DNA of 64,000 nt, taken from the NCBI GenBank assembly GCA_965240325.2, contig OZ251222.1, positions 4,960,001 to 5,024,000 on the forward strand, written 5' to 3'. How positions within the stretch are numbered: position 1 is the first letter of the stretch; each line of letters opens with the position of its first letter. Both the position numbers and the translations under genes were made by a program. The notes under the pieces are model-generated. The model searched no databases. It saw only the letters and a list, made by a program, of their open reading frames with translations, and was not told where the DNA came from. Shown one piece after another: positions 11,343-20,035 of the stretch. This DNA comes from Rebecca billardiae RCC1528 (taxonomy: Eukaryota > Haptophyta).

Positions 11343-12136
11343 ACCTTGAGCAGCTCGCCGCTCACGTCAGCGCGCCCCTTCTCCTTCTTGAAGCGCCATG
11401 GCTGCATCAGCGCGTAGCGCTCGGCGTCGACGCTCACGCCGCCCTGCGCGTCCTGTGGCGCGTGCAGGCCGCCCTGCGCGTTGAGCGAGATCACGCCCAC
11501 GCGCACGTGCGCGAACTGCTGGTACGCGCCGTCCGGATCGAGCCGATGCATCTCGGTGTGCTCGATCGAGAGCGAGTGCACCGTGTTGATCGCCGAGAGG
11601 TGCCGGTCCGTGCGCGCGCCGCCGAGCGCGTTCGCCCGCAGCGGCTTCGGGACGCGGCGCATGCCCAGGTTGAGCCACGTCGAGATGCGCTCGGGCTGGT
11701 ACGAGCTCACGGTGCGCCGCGTGCGGTCCTTCTCTCGCGTCTCGTGCACGACGCCCTGGTCGTCGAGCGAGGTGAACATCGGCGAGTAGAGGGCGTCACG
11801 CGGGAACAGCGCCAGCTTGGCCTTGCGCAGCAGGTTGCCCTTCTTCCGGCTGCCCTTGATGGCGACGAAGTTGTTGACCTTGCGCTTGACCTCCGCCAGG
11901 TAGTTCTCGTTCGGCATGATCGAGTGGTCCACCTCGCTCGCCGCCTCGCGCGCGCGCAGCATGAGCGTCTCGTGCTCAGCCGCCTTCTCCGCGGCCGCCG
12001 CGGCCATGCGCCGCCGCACAGATGCGGCAGAGACCTTGCGCCCGATGCCGTAGCCGCCCTTCCGCTGCAGCTTGACCTTCTTCGGCTTCGCGCAGGAACG
12101 CTTGCCCTTGCCCACGGTAAGCACAGCCGTCGTCAT
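11279..12136 (-). CDS. 5' exon or first protein of the 6.2-kb element (285 codons)
   Basis: The frame opens with ATG at 12136, about 550 bp inside the right TIR. It encodes a basic protein with a Lys-rich start (KRSCAKPKKVKLQRKGGYGIGR), a helical Ala/Glu segment and a globular part containing STWLNLGMRRVPKPLR and SIEHTEMHRLDP. No known domain was recognised. The frame stops at 11279, inside the next frame. An AAG|GTGTGC donor-like site near 11,355 would allow splicing into the 1575-codon frame, so both may form one transposase. The alternative is a separate DNA-binding accessory protein. Codon use and amino-acid balance look genuinely coding. Confidence 0.6.
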   Translation of the reverse strand: MTTAVLTVGKGKRSCAKPKKVKLQRKGGYGIGRKVSAASVRRRMAAAAAEKAAEHETLMLRAREAASEVDHSIMPNENYLAEVKRKVNNFVAIKGSRKKGNLLRKAKLALFPRDALYSPMFTSLDDQGVVHETREKDRTRRTVSSYQPERISTWLNLGMRRVPKPLRANALGGARTDRHLSAINTVHSLSIEHTEMHRLDPDGAYQQFAHVRVGVISLNAQGGLHAPQDAQGGVSVDAERYALMQPWRFKKEKGRADVSGELLKVCAQGVSMRRGGGGAGGARRL

Positions 12137-12695
12137 TGCTGCGCGCGGCGAGCGCGGTCCCGCGCGGCCGCCGCCGGGCGCAGCCGCAGCAAGTTAGTCT
12201 GATGCAAATTCCCGGTCACCCATGCAAAAGTAAGCGTTCCCGCTGAGCATGTGCGTGGATCACGAGTAACCCGCCGCCTGAATACAAACTCCGCGCCCCT
12301 CCATACACTTCCTGCATCCCCGCGCGCGGCGGCGTGCAGGCGGGCGCAGATTCGCACCGTGTTACGAACAGACCTAGCAAAGTAGATCGGCGTGGCGGGT
12401 CGGGACGCGGAGCGGGTGCGGGGCAGGTGGGGGATAGGTTGGGGAACACCCGCGATTAGAGCACCGGTGGCGCAGCGGCGACGTGGACGCCGCCACACGC
12501 GCACGCACGGCGCACGCGCGCACCGGGACTTTCAACTTCGCGTCGGAGCTCTGGACGACCGTCGGTTGGTCCGAGCGGCGCGAGGAGGCTCTCGGGATTG
12601 TGGCCGGACGCCCGGGTTGAGCCGTTAACGGCCGAAAATCAATTTGTTGGAGTTTCCTTAACGGCCGCTTTAAAAAAGAAATCGTTGCTGTGTAC

Positions 12696-13178
12696 CAATC
12701 GTGTACCAATTATGTACCAAAGTGTACCATGGTACATCCGCTTAGCTCGGTACACTCCTCATTCTGAGCTCGGTTTGGTGACACCTCCCAATATCGTGAT
12801 GCGTAGTAATCGTCGCGTATACTGCTACGCGTATACGTAACTGCTTATATCAGTCGTGCTGGCGGTATCATGGCGCCCGCCCCCGCGCCCGCCCCCTATA
12901 GCAGTATAGCGCGCAGCTATTACTAGGGAGCGCAGTCGTACTTTGACGACGATCGGGCGCACTGCGCAGCCGCGACGAATCATCAGGAGATCGACCTGCG
13001 TCGTCCTACCTGTGTCGTCAATATACATCGTCGATCATATAGAATGAATCGTATATATAATAATAAGCAGCTATATATATCACTCGTCCCGGCGCGCTTC
13101 ACATTCTATATTCATCATCAGCGCAATCATCACGCGCATCGTCGGCGCGCCGTCCCGTAGTCCGACGCGTCCGGCAGG
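12696..13178. other. Satellite remnant and AT-rich spacer
   Basis: TGTACCA motifs continue to about 12740. A near-palindromic run, CGCGTATACTGCTACGCGTATACG, lies around 12815. Positions 13030-13110 form an AT-rich island (tatataataataagcag) about 70-150 bp past the 3' end of the transporter gene on the minus strand, so it may hold its transcription-end signals. No gene was seen. Confidence 0.5.
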
Positions 13179-15317
13179 CTATTGCCGCCGCTGCTGCTGC
13201 TGCTGTTGATGGCCAGCGGCAAAGCTGCGTGTGGTGCTGACGACGCCGTCAACGCGCGCCGCACCGCTGCTGCGTGCTGGCACCGCGCCACTGGCATCGC
13301 CCGCCGGGCGCGCGAGGACGCCGACGCTCGCCCCGTCGTCAGCGGCCTCAGCATCGTCATCGCTGGCGGCGGAGTGCGCGGAGCTGCCAGCGCCACCGTC
13401 GGCACCGGCACGGCTGCCGCCGCCCTCTGTCCACGTCGCCGCAGTGCTTGACGCGGCGTGCGCCGCGCGCGCCTCGGTCTCGGCGGCGCGTGCGCTCGAG
13501 CCCGCCGCAGCAGCCATGCGCAGCGGCCACGGGCAGCGGCGCTCCCCCTGTGCCTCCCGTGCCGCGCGCAGGCCGCGCTGCTCGGGCGGCGCGGCGGCGG
13601 CATCGTCGCGCCGTGGCTCGCCCGCCGTGCTGGACGCGCCGCTGCCGCCGCTGCCGCCCGCGCTGCCGCTCGCCATCGAGTCGGTGGAGTCGCTGTGCGA
13701 CAGCGGCGTCGCGCTGCGCCGCTCCTCGCGCTTGGCGCGCGACTCGGGCTGCTGCTGCTGCTGCTGCTGCTGCCGCGGCGGCGGCGGCGGCGGCGGCTGC
13801 CGCTGCGTCTCGGCGCGGCGCGCGCGCAGCCACCACGGCGCGCGGCGCGCGCGCGGCGCGCGCATGTACGTGCTCGCGAGCGCGAGCGGCGCCAGCGCCA
13901 GCGCCTGCAGCGTCGCGGTCGCGTAGAAGTTGGTGCCGATCCCGCTGCGCGCGATGATCAGCCCGCCCACCGTCGCGCTGCCGGAGAAGGTCGCCTGGTT
14001 GACCGAGTCGACCGCGGCGTACCGCCCGCGCTGCGCGGGCGGGACGAGGTCGTGGATGATCGACTTGGTGAGGCCGGCGGGCGCGGTGACGAGCGCGGTG
14101 CGCACGAGGTACAGCGCGACGACCAGCGCCTTCGACGCCCCCGCCTGGTACGCGCCCACCATGCCGAAGCACGCGGCGCAGCCGAGCAGCACGCACACGC
14201 CCGTCGCGCCGATGCGGCCGGCGCGCGGCGCGGCGCGCTCGGCGGCCGAGCTGGCGAGCGCGATGAGCACGAGCGCGCCCACGCCGATCGCGTTCACCGC
14301 GACCGGCGAGAGCGCCAGCTCCTCCAGCAGGAAGATCGGGAAGAAGCGCGTGCTCAGCCCCGAGGCGAGCGCGTACGCCACGTCGTAGCCGAGCACAAGC
14401 GCAGGCACGAGCAGCACGCGCCCACCGCAGCACAGCGAGCTGGTCGCGCGCGGAGGGGGAGGGGAGGCGGGCGGCGGGCCGAGCGCGGAGGACGAGGCGA
14501 GCGCGGAAAGCTCGGCCGAGGAGCTCGCACCGTCGAGCCCGCAGCCCGCGCCCGCCTCCGCGTCGTCGGCCGCATCCGGCGCTGGCGGCGGCGCCGCCGC
14601 CGCCTCCGCCTCGGCCTCGGCAGCGCCCTCGGCCGCGGCGACGTCGAGGAGCGGCTCGGCGAGCCCCGCGGCGCGGAGCGCGGGCGTAGCGCCCATCTCC
14701 GCCGTCGGCCCCACCCGCACGTCGCGCAGCGCGAAGAGCAGCGTGTTGGGCAGCAGCGTGCTGCCGATGCCAGCGTACAGCGTGAGCTGACACGTGCGCA
14801 GCGCCCACGAGTTGCCGCGCAGCGCGAAGATGGCGATGGTGAGCAGCGGGCCGCACGCGTTGGCGAGCTGGTTGACCTGGTTCTTCCGCGTGAACCACAG
14901 CGCGCGCTCGCCGTCCGCCACCGAGTCCGCGTACAGCGCGTCCACGTTCGGGTTGGCGACCGCCCAGTAGCAGCCCCAGAAGCCCATCGAGAGCGAGAGC
15001 GAGAGGAAGTGGTCGCGGTGCACGGCGAAGGCGGCGAGCGCGGCGCCGGCGTACCCGACGAGCGCGGCGACGCGGAGCATCCCGTCCCGCCGCCACCGGT
15101 CGCCGAGCCAGCCGCACAGCGGCGCGAGGAGGAGCTGCGCGATCCCGCGCACGCCGGTGATCACGCCGACCGCCTCCGCCGAGTCGGTCACGAGGTAGAC
15201 GTACGCGGCGAACACGTCGCCCGCCCAGATGGAGCGCGAGGCGGAGGAGAGCCCCGTGTACAGCAGCACGAGGATGCGGTTCGTCCGCGCGCGCGCTGCC
15301 GCCCGCGAGCTCGGCAT
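13179..15317 (-). CDS. Major facilitator superfamily transporter with long low-complexity C-terminal tail
   Basis: This is an intronless 712-codon gene starting at ATG 15317. The first ~200 residues contain closely spaced hydrophobic helices with the MFS loop 2-3 signature GWLGDRWRRDG (about residue 70). A Ser/Ala/Pro-rich central loop (about 215-300) is followed by a second helix set, including GALVLIALASSAAERAAPRAGRIGATG and a second-half loop at PPAQRGRYAAVDSVNQATF. The last ~200 residues are Gln/Pro/Ser/Gly-rich and likely cytosolic. The 12-helix layout with a central loop is normal for the family. The substrate cannot be told. It is divergent from the nucleotidyltransferase/DMT fusion gene, with 572 bp between their start codons. 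Confidence 0.85.
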   Translation of the reverse strand: MPSSRAAARARTNRILVLLYTGLSSASRSIWAGDVFAAYVYLVTDSAEAVGVITGVRGIAQLLLAPLCGWLGDRWRRDGMLRVAALVGYAGAALAAFAVHRDHFLSLSLSMGFWGCYWAVANPNVDALYADSVADGERALWFTRKNQVNQLANACGPLLTIAIFALRGNSWALRTCQLTLYAGIGSTLLPNTLLFALRDVRVGPTAEMGATPALRAAGLAEPLLDVAAAEGAAEAEAEAAAAPPPAPDAADDAEAGAGCGLDGASSSAELSALASSSALGPPPASPPPPRATSSLCCGGRVLLVPALVLGYDVAYALASGLSTRFFPIFLLEELALSPVAVNAIGVGALVLIALASSAAERAAPRAGRIGATGVCVLLGCAACFGMVGAYQAGASKALVVALYLVRTALVTAPAGLTKSIIHDLVPPAQRGRYAAVDSVNQATFSGSATVGGLIIARSGIGTNFYATATLQALALAPLALASTYMRAPRARRAPWWLRARRAETQRQPPPPPPPRQQQQQQQQPESRAKREERRSATPLSHSDSTDSMASGSAGGSGGSGASSTAGEPRRDDAAAAPPEQRGLRAAREAQGERRCPWPLRMAAAAGSSARAAETEARAAHAASSTAATWTEGGGSRAGADGGAGSSAHSAASDDDAEAADDGASVGVLARPAGDASGAVPARSSGAARVDGVVSTTRSFAAGHQQQQQQRRQ

Positions 15318-15889
15318 CGTGGCGTCGCGGTTAACAGCCGGCCGGACCGTCGCGTGGGTGATGACTCGCGCGCGGCCGGTCGAGTGGGAGGGCCGCGATG
15401 ATGATATGCGGTACCTTTTTCCGAGCGCGCTTTTCTATCAGCCCGTATGTGTGCGCTTGCGACCGACTACCGACAAAAAGATCAAGGGAGAATCCGCGAT
15501 CGCAAGATTCTCCTCGATTCACCATACAAGGAGCACGCATTTCGTCGGCTGCCAGTCGAGGCGGAGGCAGCGGCGGACGTGCAGACTTTGATGCGCCGAG
15601 AGGAACCTTCGACGAGGCGCTGCGCGAAATACTGTATCGCCCGTTCAGCGTCGCAACCGTGCATGGGCAGCTGGAGCCTGTGGCGCTGCACCCACAGGCT
15701 GAGTCCGGGCAGGACGCGGTGATGGGCGACGCGCTCCTGGTGAAATTCAATTTTGCGGATGATGCGCCATGCGAATAGCCGATTACCCGGCTGCCACTGA
15801 GGCACTGACTACGCGCTTTAGCTTTGCGGCCGCGGCCGTGGCGGCGGCGGTCGCATCTTCGACCCCGCACGCGCACGGTACCCGACACC
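15318..15889. promoter_or_regulatory. Divergent intergenic region with a coding-like fragment
   Basis: This 572-bp stretch separates two head-to-head genes and must contain both promoters. No TATA or other motif was recognised. A plus-strand open frame ends at 15778; its last ~60 codons (from 15,590, DAPRGTFDEALREILYRPFS and on) have balanced composition unlike the local noise. This could be a gene relic or a short upstream exon. No match was recognised. Confidence 0.4.
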
Positions 15890-18800
15890 ATGGGCGACGA
15901 CGTCGCGCGCGTGTGGTCCATCGACCTGGCGCGCGTGGCCAGCCTGCTGCAGTGCAGCGAGGCCGACCTCGTCCAGTCGCTCGTGCGCGAGGGCGCGCCC
16001 GTCGAGGCGCAGCTGCACACGCCGCCGCCGCCGCCCGCGGACGCGGCCGGCGCGGCGGCGGCCGCCGCCGCCGCGGCGGCGGGCCCGAGCTGGGAGTCGC
16101 CGCTGGACTACGCGCCGCCGCCGAGCACGCTCCGCGTGCGCCGCGCGCTCATCTCGTGCGTCTCCCGCCGCCCCGCCCTCGGCGGCGCGCTCGTGCCCAA
16201 GGAGCTGCAGCGCGTGGGCGCGCACCCGCTGCTCGGGCTGCTGCTGCGCCAGCTGGCGGACGCGGGCGTGCGCCGCGTGGACGTGGTGCTCGGCGGGCCG
16301 ACGGCGGCGGCGCTGCGCGAGGCGCTGCCCCTCCTCCCCGCCGCCGCGCACCTCGACCTGCACCTCGTCGACCTCGGCGACACCTACAGCGGCGGGCACG
16401 GCGCGTCGCTCGCGCGCGCGCGCGCGCTGTTTTCGCCGTGGGAGCGCTTCCTGCTGTGCGCGTCGGACCACCTGTTCGAGCCCGCGCTGGTGCGGCGGAT
16501 GGCGGAGGCGGAGCTGCCGCCGGGCGTGCACGCCAACGTGCTCGTCGAGGCCGACCCCGCCGTGTACGCGCCGCGCGAGCTCTCGAGCACCGCGGTGCGC
16601 GTGCTGGCCGCGCGCACACACGCGGAGAGCGGCGCCGGCCCCGCGCGCGTCCTCGCGATCGGGCGCGAGCTCGTGCCGACGGCGGGGTCGGAGCTGGAGT
16701 GCGGGCTGTTCCTCGTCGACACGGAGATCTTCCCCGCGCTCGAGGACGCCGCGCGCCGCCGGCTGAGCGGCGAGGGCGGGTACACGACGCTGGCGGCGGC
16801 GCTGCAGCTGCTCGCGCGCCGCGAGGCGGTGCTGTGCACGCGCGCGGCGGGCGGGCAGTGGCTGGCGCTGGAGACGGTGGCGCAGCTGCGGCGCGGGCGG
16901 GAGAGCGGCGCGGTGCGCAGCGCGCTGCGCCTCGCGCCGCCGCACCCCGCCGCCGCCACGCCGCGCGCCACGCCCGAGCGCGCCGCCGCGGCCGCGGCCA
17001 GCAGTCCGAGTGCAGAGGGGGCGGAGGGGGCGGAGGGGGCGGAGGGGGCGGAGGGGGCGGAGGGGGCGGAGGGGGCGGGGCGGCTGCCGCCCTCCGCACC
17101 GGCGGCCGTGCCGCGCGTGCCCTCCGCACCGGCCGCGTCGGCGGCGGGCAGCGGCGGCGGCGGCTCGTCGAGCGCGTCGCTCCGCACGGCGTGCAGCGCG
17201 GCCGCGCACCCCCAGCCCCAGCCCCAGCCCCAGCCCCAGCCCCAGCCCGCGCTCATGCTCGGCCTCGCCCTCGACCCGCAGCCGCAGCCGCAGCCGCAGC
17301 CGCAGCCCGTGGGCGGTGGCGGTGTGGGCGGTGGCGGTGTGGGCGGCGCGGAGGGGGCGGAGGTACAGCCGCTGGCGCTGGCGCTGGCACCGCAGCCGCA
17401 GCACGAGCAGCATCCCGCGGGGTGGGACGCGGGCGGCGCGGCCGCGGCGGTGCACGCGGCGCACGTGCCGCCCCTGCAGCAGCCAAGCGCGCACGCGCTG
17501 CGCGGCGTGCTGCTCCAAGTCGAGCCGCACGCACAGGCGCAGGCGGAGCAAGAGGCGCGCGCGGCTGCCGCCGAGCGCGAGGGCGCGCCGCTCGAGGCGG
17601 CGCTCGAGGCGGGCGGCGCGGCGGGCGCGCGCGCGGCCGCGCCGCGCGCGCACGGCGTGCCGCGCTGGGTGCGCACCCTCGCCGCCCGCGTCGAGCGCGC
17701 GGCCCCGCCCCTGCTGCTGCCGCGCGAGGGGCGCCGCGCGGACTCGGCCGAGTACTCGCGTGAGTACGAGTACTCACGTGAGTACGCGGTCGCCTCGCTC
17801 ACGCCGCTCAGGCCGTCGACGGCCGCACCGGCCGGCGGCGGCGGCGGCGGCGCGCCGCCCGGCGCGCCGCCCGCGCCCGGCCGCGCGCCGGAGGGCGAGG
17901 GCGCGCAGGGCGCGCCCGGCGGCGCCGGCGGCGCGCGCGCGCGCGGCGCGCCGCCCGCCCGGCGCGCCATGTCCATGTGCGCGTCGACAGCTGCGCCGCA
18001 CGCGTTTGCGCTCGCGCTGCCGCCGCCCCCCGGCGCGCTCGGCGCCACCGAGCCTCGCGGCAGCGGCCGCGGCAGCAGCGCGCTCGGCGCCTCGCCCGTG
18101 CAGGCGCGCCGCGCCTCGCTGTTCGGCCGCCCGCCAGAGCCGGACGGCCGCGCCGCGCTGCTCGGCGGGGCGTTCGGCGGCGCGGACGCGGGCTCGGACG
18201 GCGGCGGCGGCGGCGCGCCCGACGGCGGGCACGGCGCCCCCAGGCCGAGCGCGTACCTCGTCGAGTTGCCGCACGGGCACGCGCACGGACACGCGCGGCA
18301 GCGCGGCGGCGGCGGCGCGGAGGGCGGCGGCGCGGAGGGCGGCTGCGGCCAGCTGCTGCTCGCGGCCTTCGAGCCGGTGGCGCAGCAGCCGGCGGGCGTG
18401 GGCGCGGGCGGCGGCAGCGGCGGGCTGCAGCCGCTGCACGCGCAGCGCCAGCACCAGCACCCACCCTCCGCCTCCGCCTCCGCCTCCGCCTCCGCCTCCG
18501 CCTCCTCTGCGCACGCCGGCGCGGCCGGCGCGCCGTGCGCGGGCGGGGGCGCGCGTGCCGCGGGGTGCGGCTGGGCGTGCGGCGTGGAGGACGCGCTGGC
18601 GGCCCCGCTGCTCGGGCTGCCGCTGCCGCAGCTCGCGTCCGACATCACCGCGCTCTCACTCAGCGCAGCGCACATACGCGCGCCCCCGCCCCCGCCCCCG
18701 CCCCGCGGCGCGGAGGGCGGCGGCGCGCGCGCGCGGTGGCGCGGCGCGTGGGCGCGGCGGCTCGGCCGCGCGCACCGCGCGCCGCCGCCGCCCGAGCCCA

Positions 18801-20035
18801 CCGCCGCCGCCGCCGCCGCCGCGCGCCCGCTGCTCTCGCTCAAGGTGACTGTGCAGCGGCGGGTGCCGCTGGCGGGCTACCTCGTGCTCGGGTGCGCGCT
18901 GCTCGCCGCGTCCGCGTCCGCGCCGCTGTTCGAGGCCATGGGCGAGGGGGTGCCGCCCACGCTGCAGACGCTGTGGCGCGCGATGGCGAGCTGCGCGCTG
19001 CTTGGCCCGCTTGCGCTCGGCCACGTGTGCCGCGCGCCCGCGGTGCGGCGCGCGCTGTGCACGGCGCGCTCGGCGCGGCTCCTCCTCCTCGCCGCCGCGG
19101 GCTCTGTGGTGCAGTGCTGCGCGCTGCTGCTCGCACTGCGCCTCACCTCCGCCTCCTCGGCCGTCCTCTTCACCAACCTCACGCCGCTGCTGCTGCTGGG
19201 ACTCAAGCGCGCGCAGGGGCACGCGCTGAGCGGCCTCGAGGCGGGCGGCGCGCTCGCGGCGATCGGCGGCGCCGTGCTCGTCGCGCTCGGCGGCGGCGCG
19301 CAGCCGGCGGGCGGCGGCGCGCACGCGTCGGCGCGCCACATCCCGTGCGCGGGCGAGCTGGTGGGCGCGCTCGGCAGCGCGGGCGGCGCGCTCTACTTCA
19401 GCGCGGCCAAGCGGCTGCGCGCGCAGCTGCCGCCCGTTGTGCTGTTCGCGTGCGTGTGCGCCGCGTCGGTGCTGCTGCTCGCGCCCTCGCTCGCGCCCAG
19501 CCTGGGCGGCCCGCCCGGCGGCACGCCGCTCGACGCGTCGCGCGCCGGCCTCTTCGGCTGGCTGCGCCCCGAGCGCGACCGGCTGGGCGTGATCGCGCCC
19601 GTCTCGGCGCTGTGCGACGGGCTGGGCAGCCTCGGGTACGTCGTGGCGCTGCGCTACCTGCACCCGCTCACGATCAGCGTGGTCGAGCTCGCCAAGCCGG
19701 TGACCGCGACGCTCGAGGGCTGCGCGCTCGGCACCGACACGCTGCCGCCGCCGCTCGCCGCGCTCGGCGGGCTCGTCGTGATCGGCGGCACGGTCGCGGT
19801 CGTGCTCGCGTCGAGCGGCGCCAAGGCGCACACCGTCGACGCGACCGTCGCGCTCTCCGCGCCGCGCGCGCACGGCGGCGGCGGCGCGCAGCCCGCCGAC
19901 GGGGCGGCGGTCGGCGGCGGCGGCGGCAGCGGCGCGAGCGTGCTCGGCGTGCTGGTCGCCGCGCCGCAGGCGGACGCGGAGCCGAGCGCGACGGCGACGA
20001 CGACGACGTCCGGCGAGGCTGCGTCACGAGTCTAG
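15890..20035 (+). CDS. Fusion of a nucleotidyltransferase (IPCT/LicC-like) with a DMT/EamA-type transporter
   Basis: ATG at 15890 begins a 1381-residue single-exon protein; the frame extends upstream only through a non-ATG start. Residues about 85-330 form a sugar- or polyol-phosphate nucleotidyltransferase domain. They show a degenerate nucleotide loop with VPKELQRVGAHPLLGLLLRQ, then DAGVRRVDVVLGG, a metal-site-like FLLCASDH near 192, and ECGLFLVDTEIF. This order resembles archaeal inositol-phosphate cytidylyltransferase and bacterial LicC. A ~600-residue low-complexity linker with Glu/Ala, Pro/Gln and Gly tracts follows. Residues about 983-1340 are some ten hydrophobic helices with drug/metabolite-transporter features (SASSAVLFTNLTPLLLLGLKR; AALGGLVVIGGTVAVVLAS). 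In bacteria LicB (DMT permease) and LicC work on choline, so coupled polyol or choline uptake and activation is plausible but unproven. Confidence 0.72.
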   Translation: MGDDVARVWSIDLARVASLLQCSEADLVQSLVREGAPVEAQLHTPPPPPADAAGAAAAAAAAAAGPSWESPLDYAPPPSTLRVRRALISCVSRRPALGGALVPKELQRVGAHPLLGLLLRQLADAGVRRVDVVLGGPTAAALREALPLLPAAAHLDLHLVDLGDTYSGGHGASLARARALFSPWERFLLCASDHLFEPALVRRMAEAELPPGVHANVLVEADPAVYAPRELSSTAVRVLAARTHAESGAGPARVLAIGRELVPTAGSELECGLFLVDTEIFPALEDAARRRLSGEGGYTTLAAALQLLARREAVLCTRAAGGQWLALETVAQLRRGRESGAVRSALRLAPPHPAAATPRATPERAAAAAASSPSAEGAEGAEGAEGAEGAEGAEGAGRLPPSAPAAVPRVPSAPAASAAGSGGGGSSSASLRTACSAAAHPQPQPQPQPQPQPALMLGLALDPQPQPQPQPQPVGGGGVGGGGVGGAEGAEVQPLALALAPQPQHEQHPAGWDAGGAAAAVHAAHVPPLQQPSAHALRGVLLQVEPHAQAQAEQEARAAAAEREGAPLEAALEAGGAAGARAAAPRAHGVPRWVRTLAARVERAAPPLLLPREGRRADSAEYSREYEYSREYAVASLTPLRPSTAAPAGGGGGGAPPGAPPAPGRAPEGEGAQGAPGGAGGARARGAPPARRAMSMCASTAAPHAFALALPPPPGALGATEPRGSGRGSSALGASPVQARRASLFGRPPEPDGRAALLGGAFGGADAGSDGGGGGAPDGGHGAPRPSAYLVELPHGHAHGHARQRGGGGAEGGGAEGGCGQLLLAAFEPVAQQPAGVGAGGGSGGLQPLHAQRQHQHPPSASASASASASASSAHAGAAGAPCAGGGARAAGCGWACGVEDALAAPLLGLPLPQLASDITALSLSAAHIRAPPPPPPPRGAEGGGARARWRGAWARRLGRAHRAPPPPEPTAAAAAAARPLLSLKVTVQRRVPLAGYLVLGCALLAASASAPLFEAMGEGVPPTLQTLWRAMASCALLGPLALGHVCRAPAVRRALCTARSARLLLLAAAGSVVQCCALLLALRLTSASSAVLFTNLTPLLLLGLKRAQGHALSGLEAGGALAAIGGAVLVALGGGAQPAGGGAHASARHIPCAGELVGALGSAGGALYFSAAKRLRAQLPPVVLFACVCAASVLLLAPSLAPSLGGPPGGTPLDASRAGLFGWLRPERDRLGVIAPVSALCDGLGSLGYVVALRYLHPLTISVVELAKPVTATLEGCALGTDTLPPPLAALGGLVVIGGTVAVVLASSGAKAHTVDATVALSAPRAHGGGGAQPADGAAVGGGGGSGASVLGVLVAAPQADAEPSATATTTTSGEAASRV
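16998..17410. repeat. Coding minisatellites in the fusion-gene linker
   Basis: Three in-frame tandem repeats occur close together. GGGGCGGAG units (about 17016-17073) encode a Glu-Gly-Ala tract. CCCAGC units (17211-17247) and CGCAGC units (about 17277-17309) encode Pro-Gln. They lengthen the linker without breaking the frame and are likely length-variable. Confidence 0.85.

Larger units (their letters stand above)
6456..12691 (-). mobile_element. 6.24-kb DNA transposon with ~35-bp TIRs and GTAC target duplication
   Basis: The left end starts ACAGCAACGACTTCT and the right end, read inward, starts ACAGCAACGATTTCT. Both continue through TTTTTAAAGCGGCCGTTA, giving about 35 bp of TIR with one mismatch and a one-base indel. 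The element is flanked by GTAC on both sides (6452-6455 and 12692-12695). Satellite TGTACCA motifs continue directly outside both ends (6421-6451; 12696-12740), so it is inserted in the satellite. Nearly the whole interior is one minus-strand coding unit (see the two CDS entries). A subterminal palindrome, GCCGTTAACGGC, lies at 12621-12632. I do not recognise the superfamily; a palindromic 4-bp GTAC duplication is not one I can assign. Confidence 0.85.

Noticed and set aside
15818-17653. Long minus-strand frame of 611 codons antisense to the fusion gene
   Set aside because: It is Arg/Leu-rich shadow coding opposite repeat-rich sense codons, with no domain or start context.
16384-18843. Minus-strand frame of 819 codons
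   Set aside because: This Ser/Pro/Ala-rich frame is the antisense shadow of the linker of the fusion gene.
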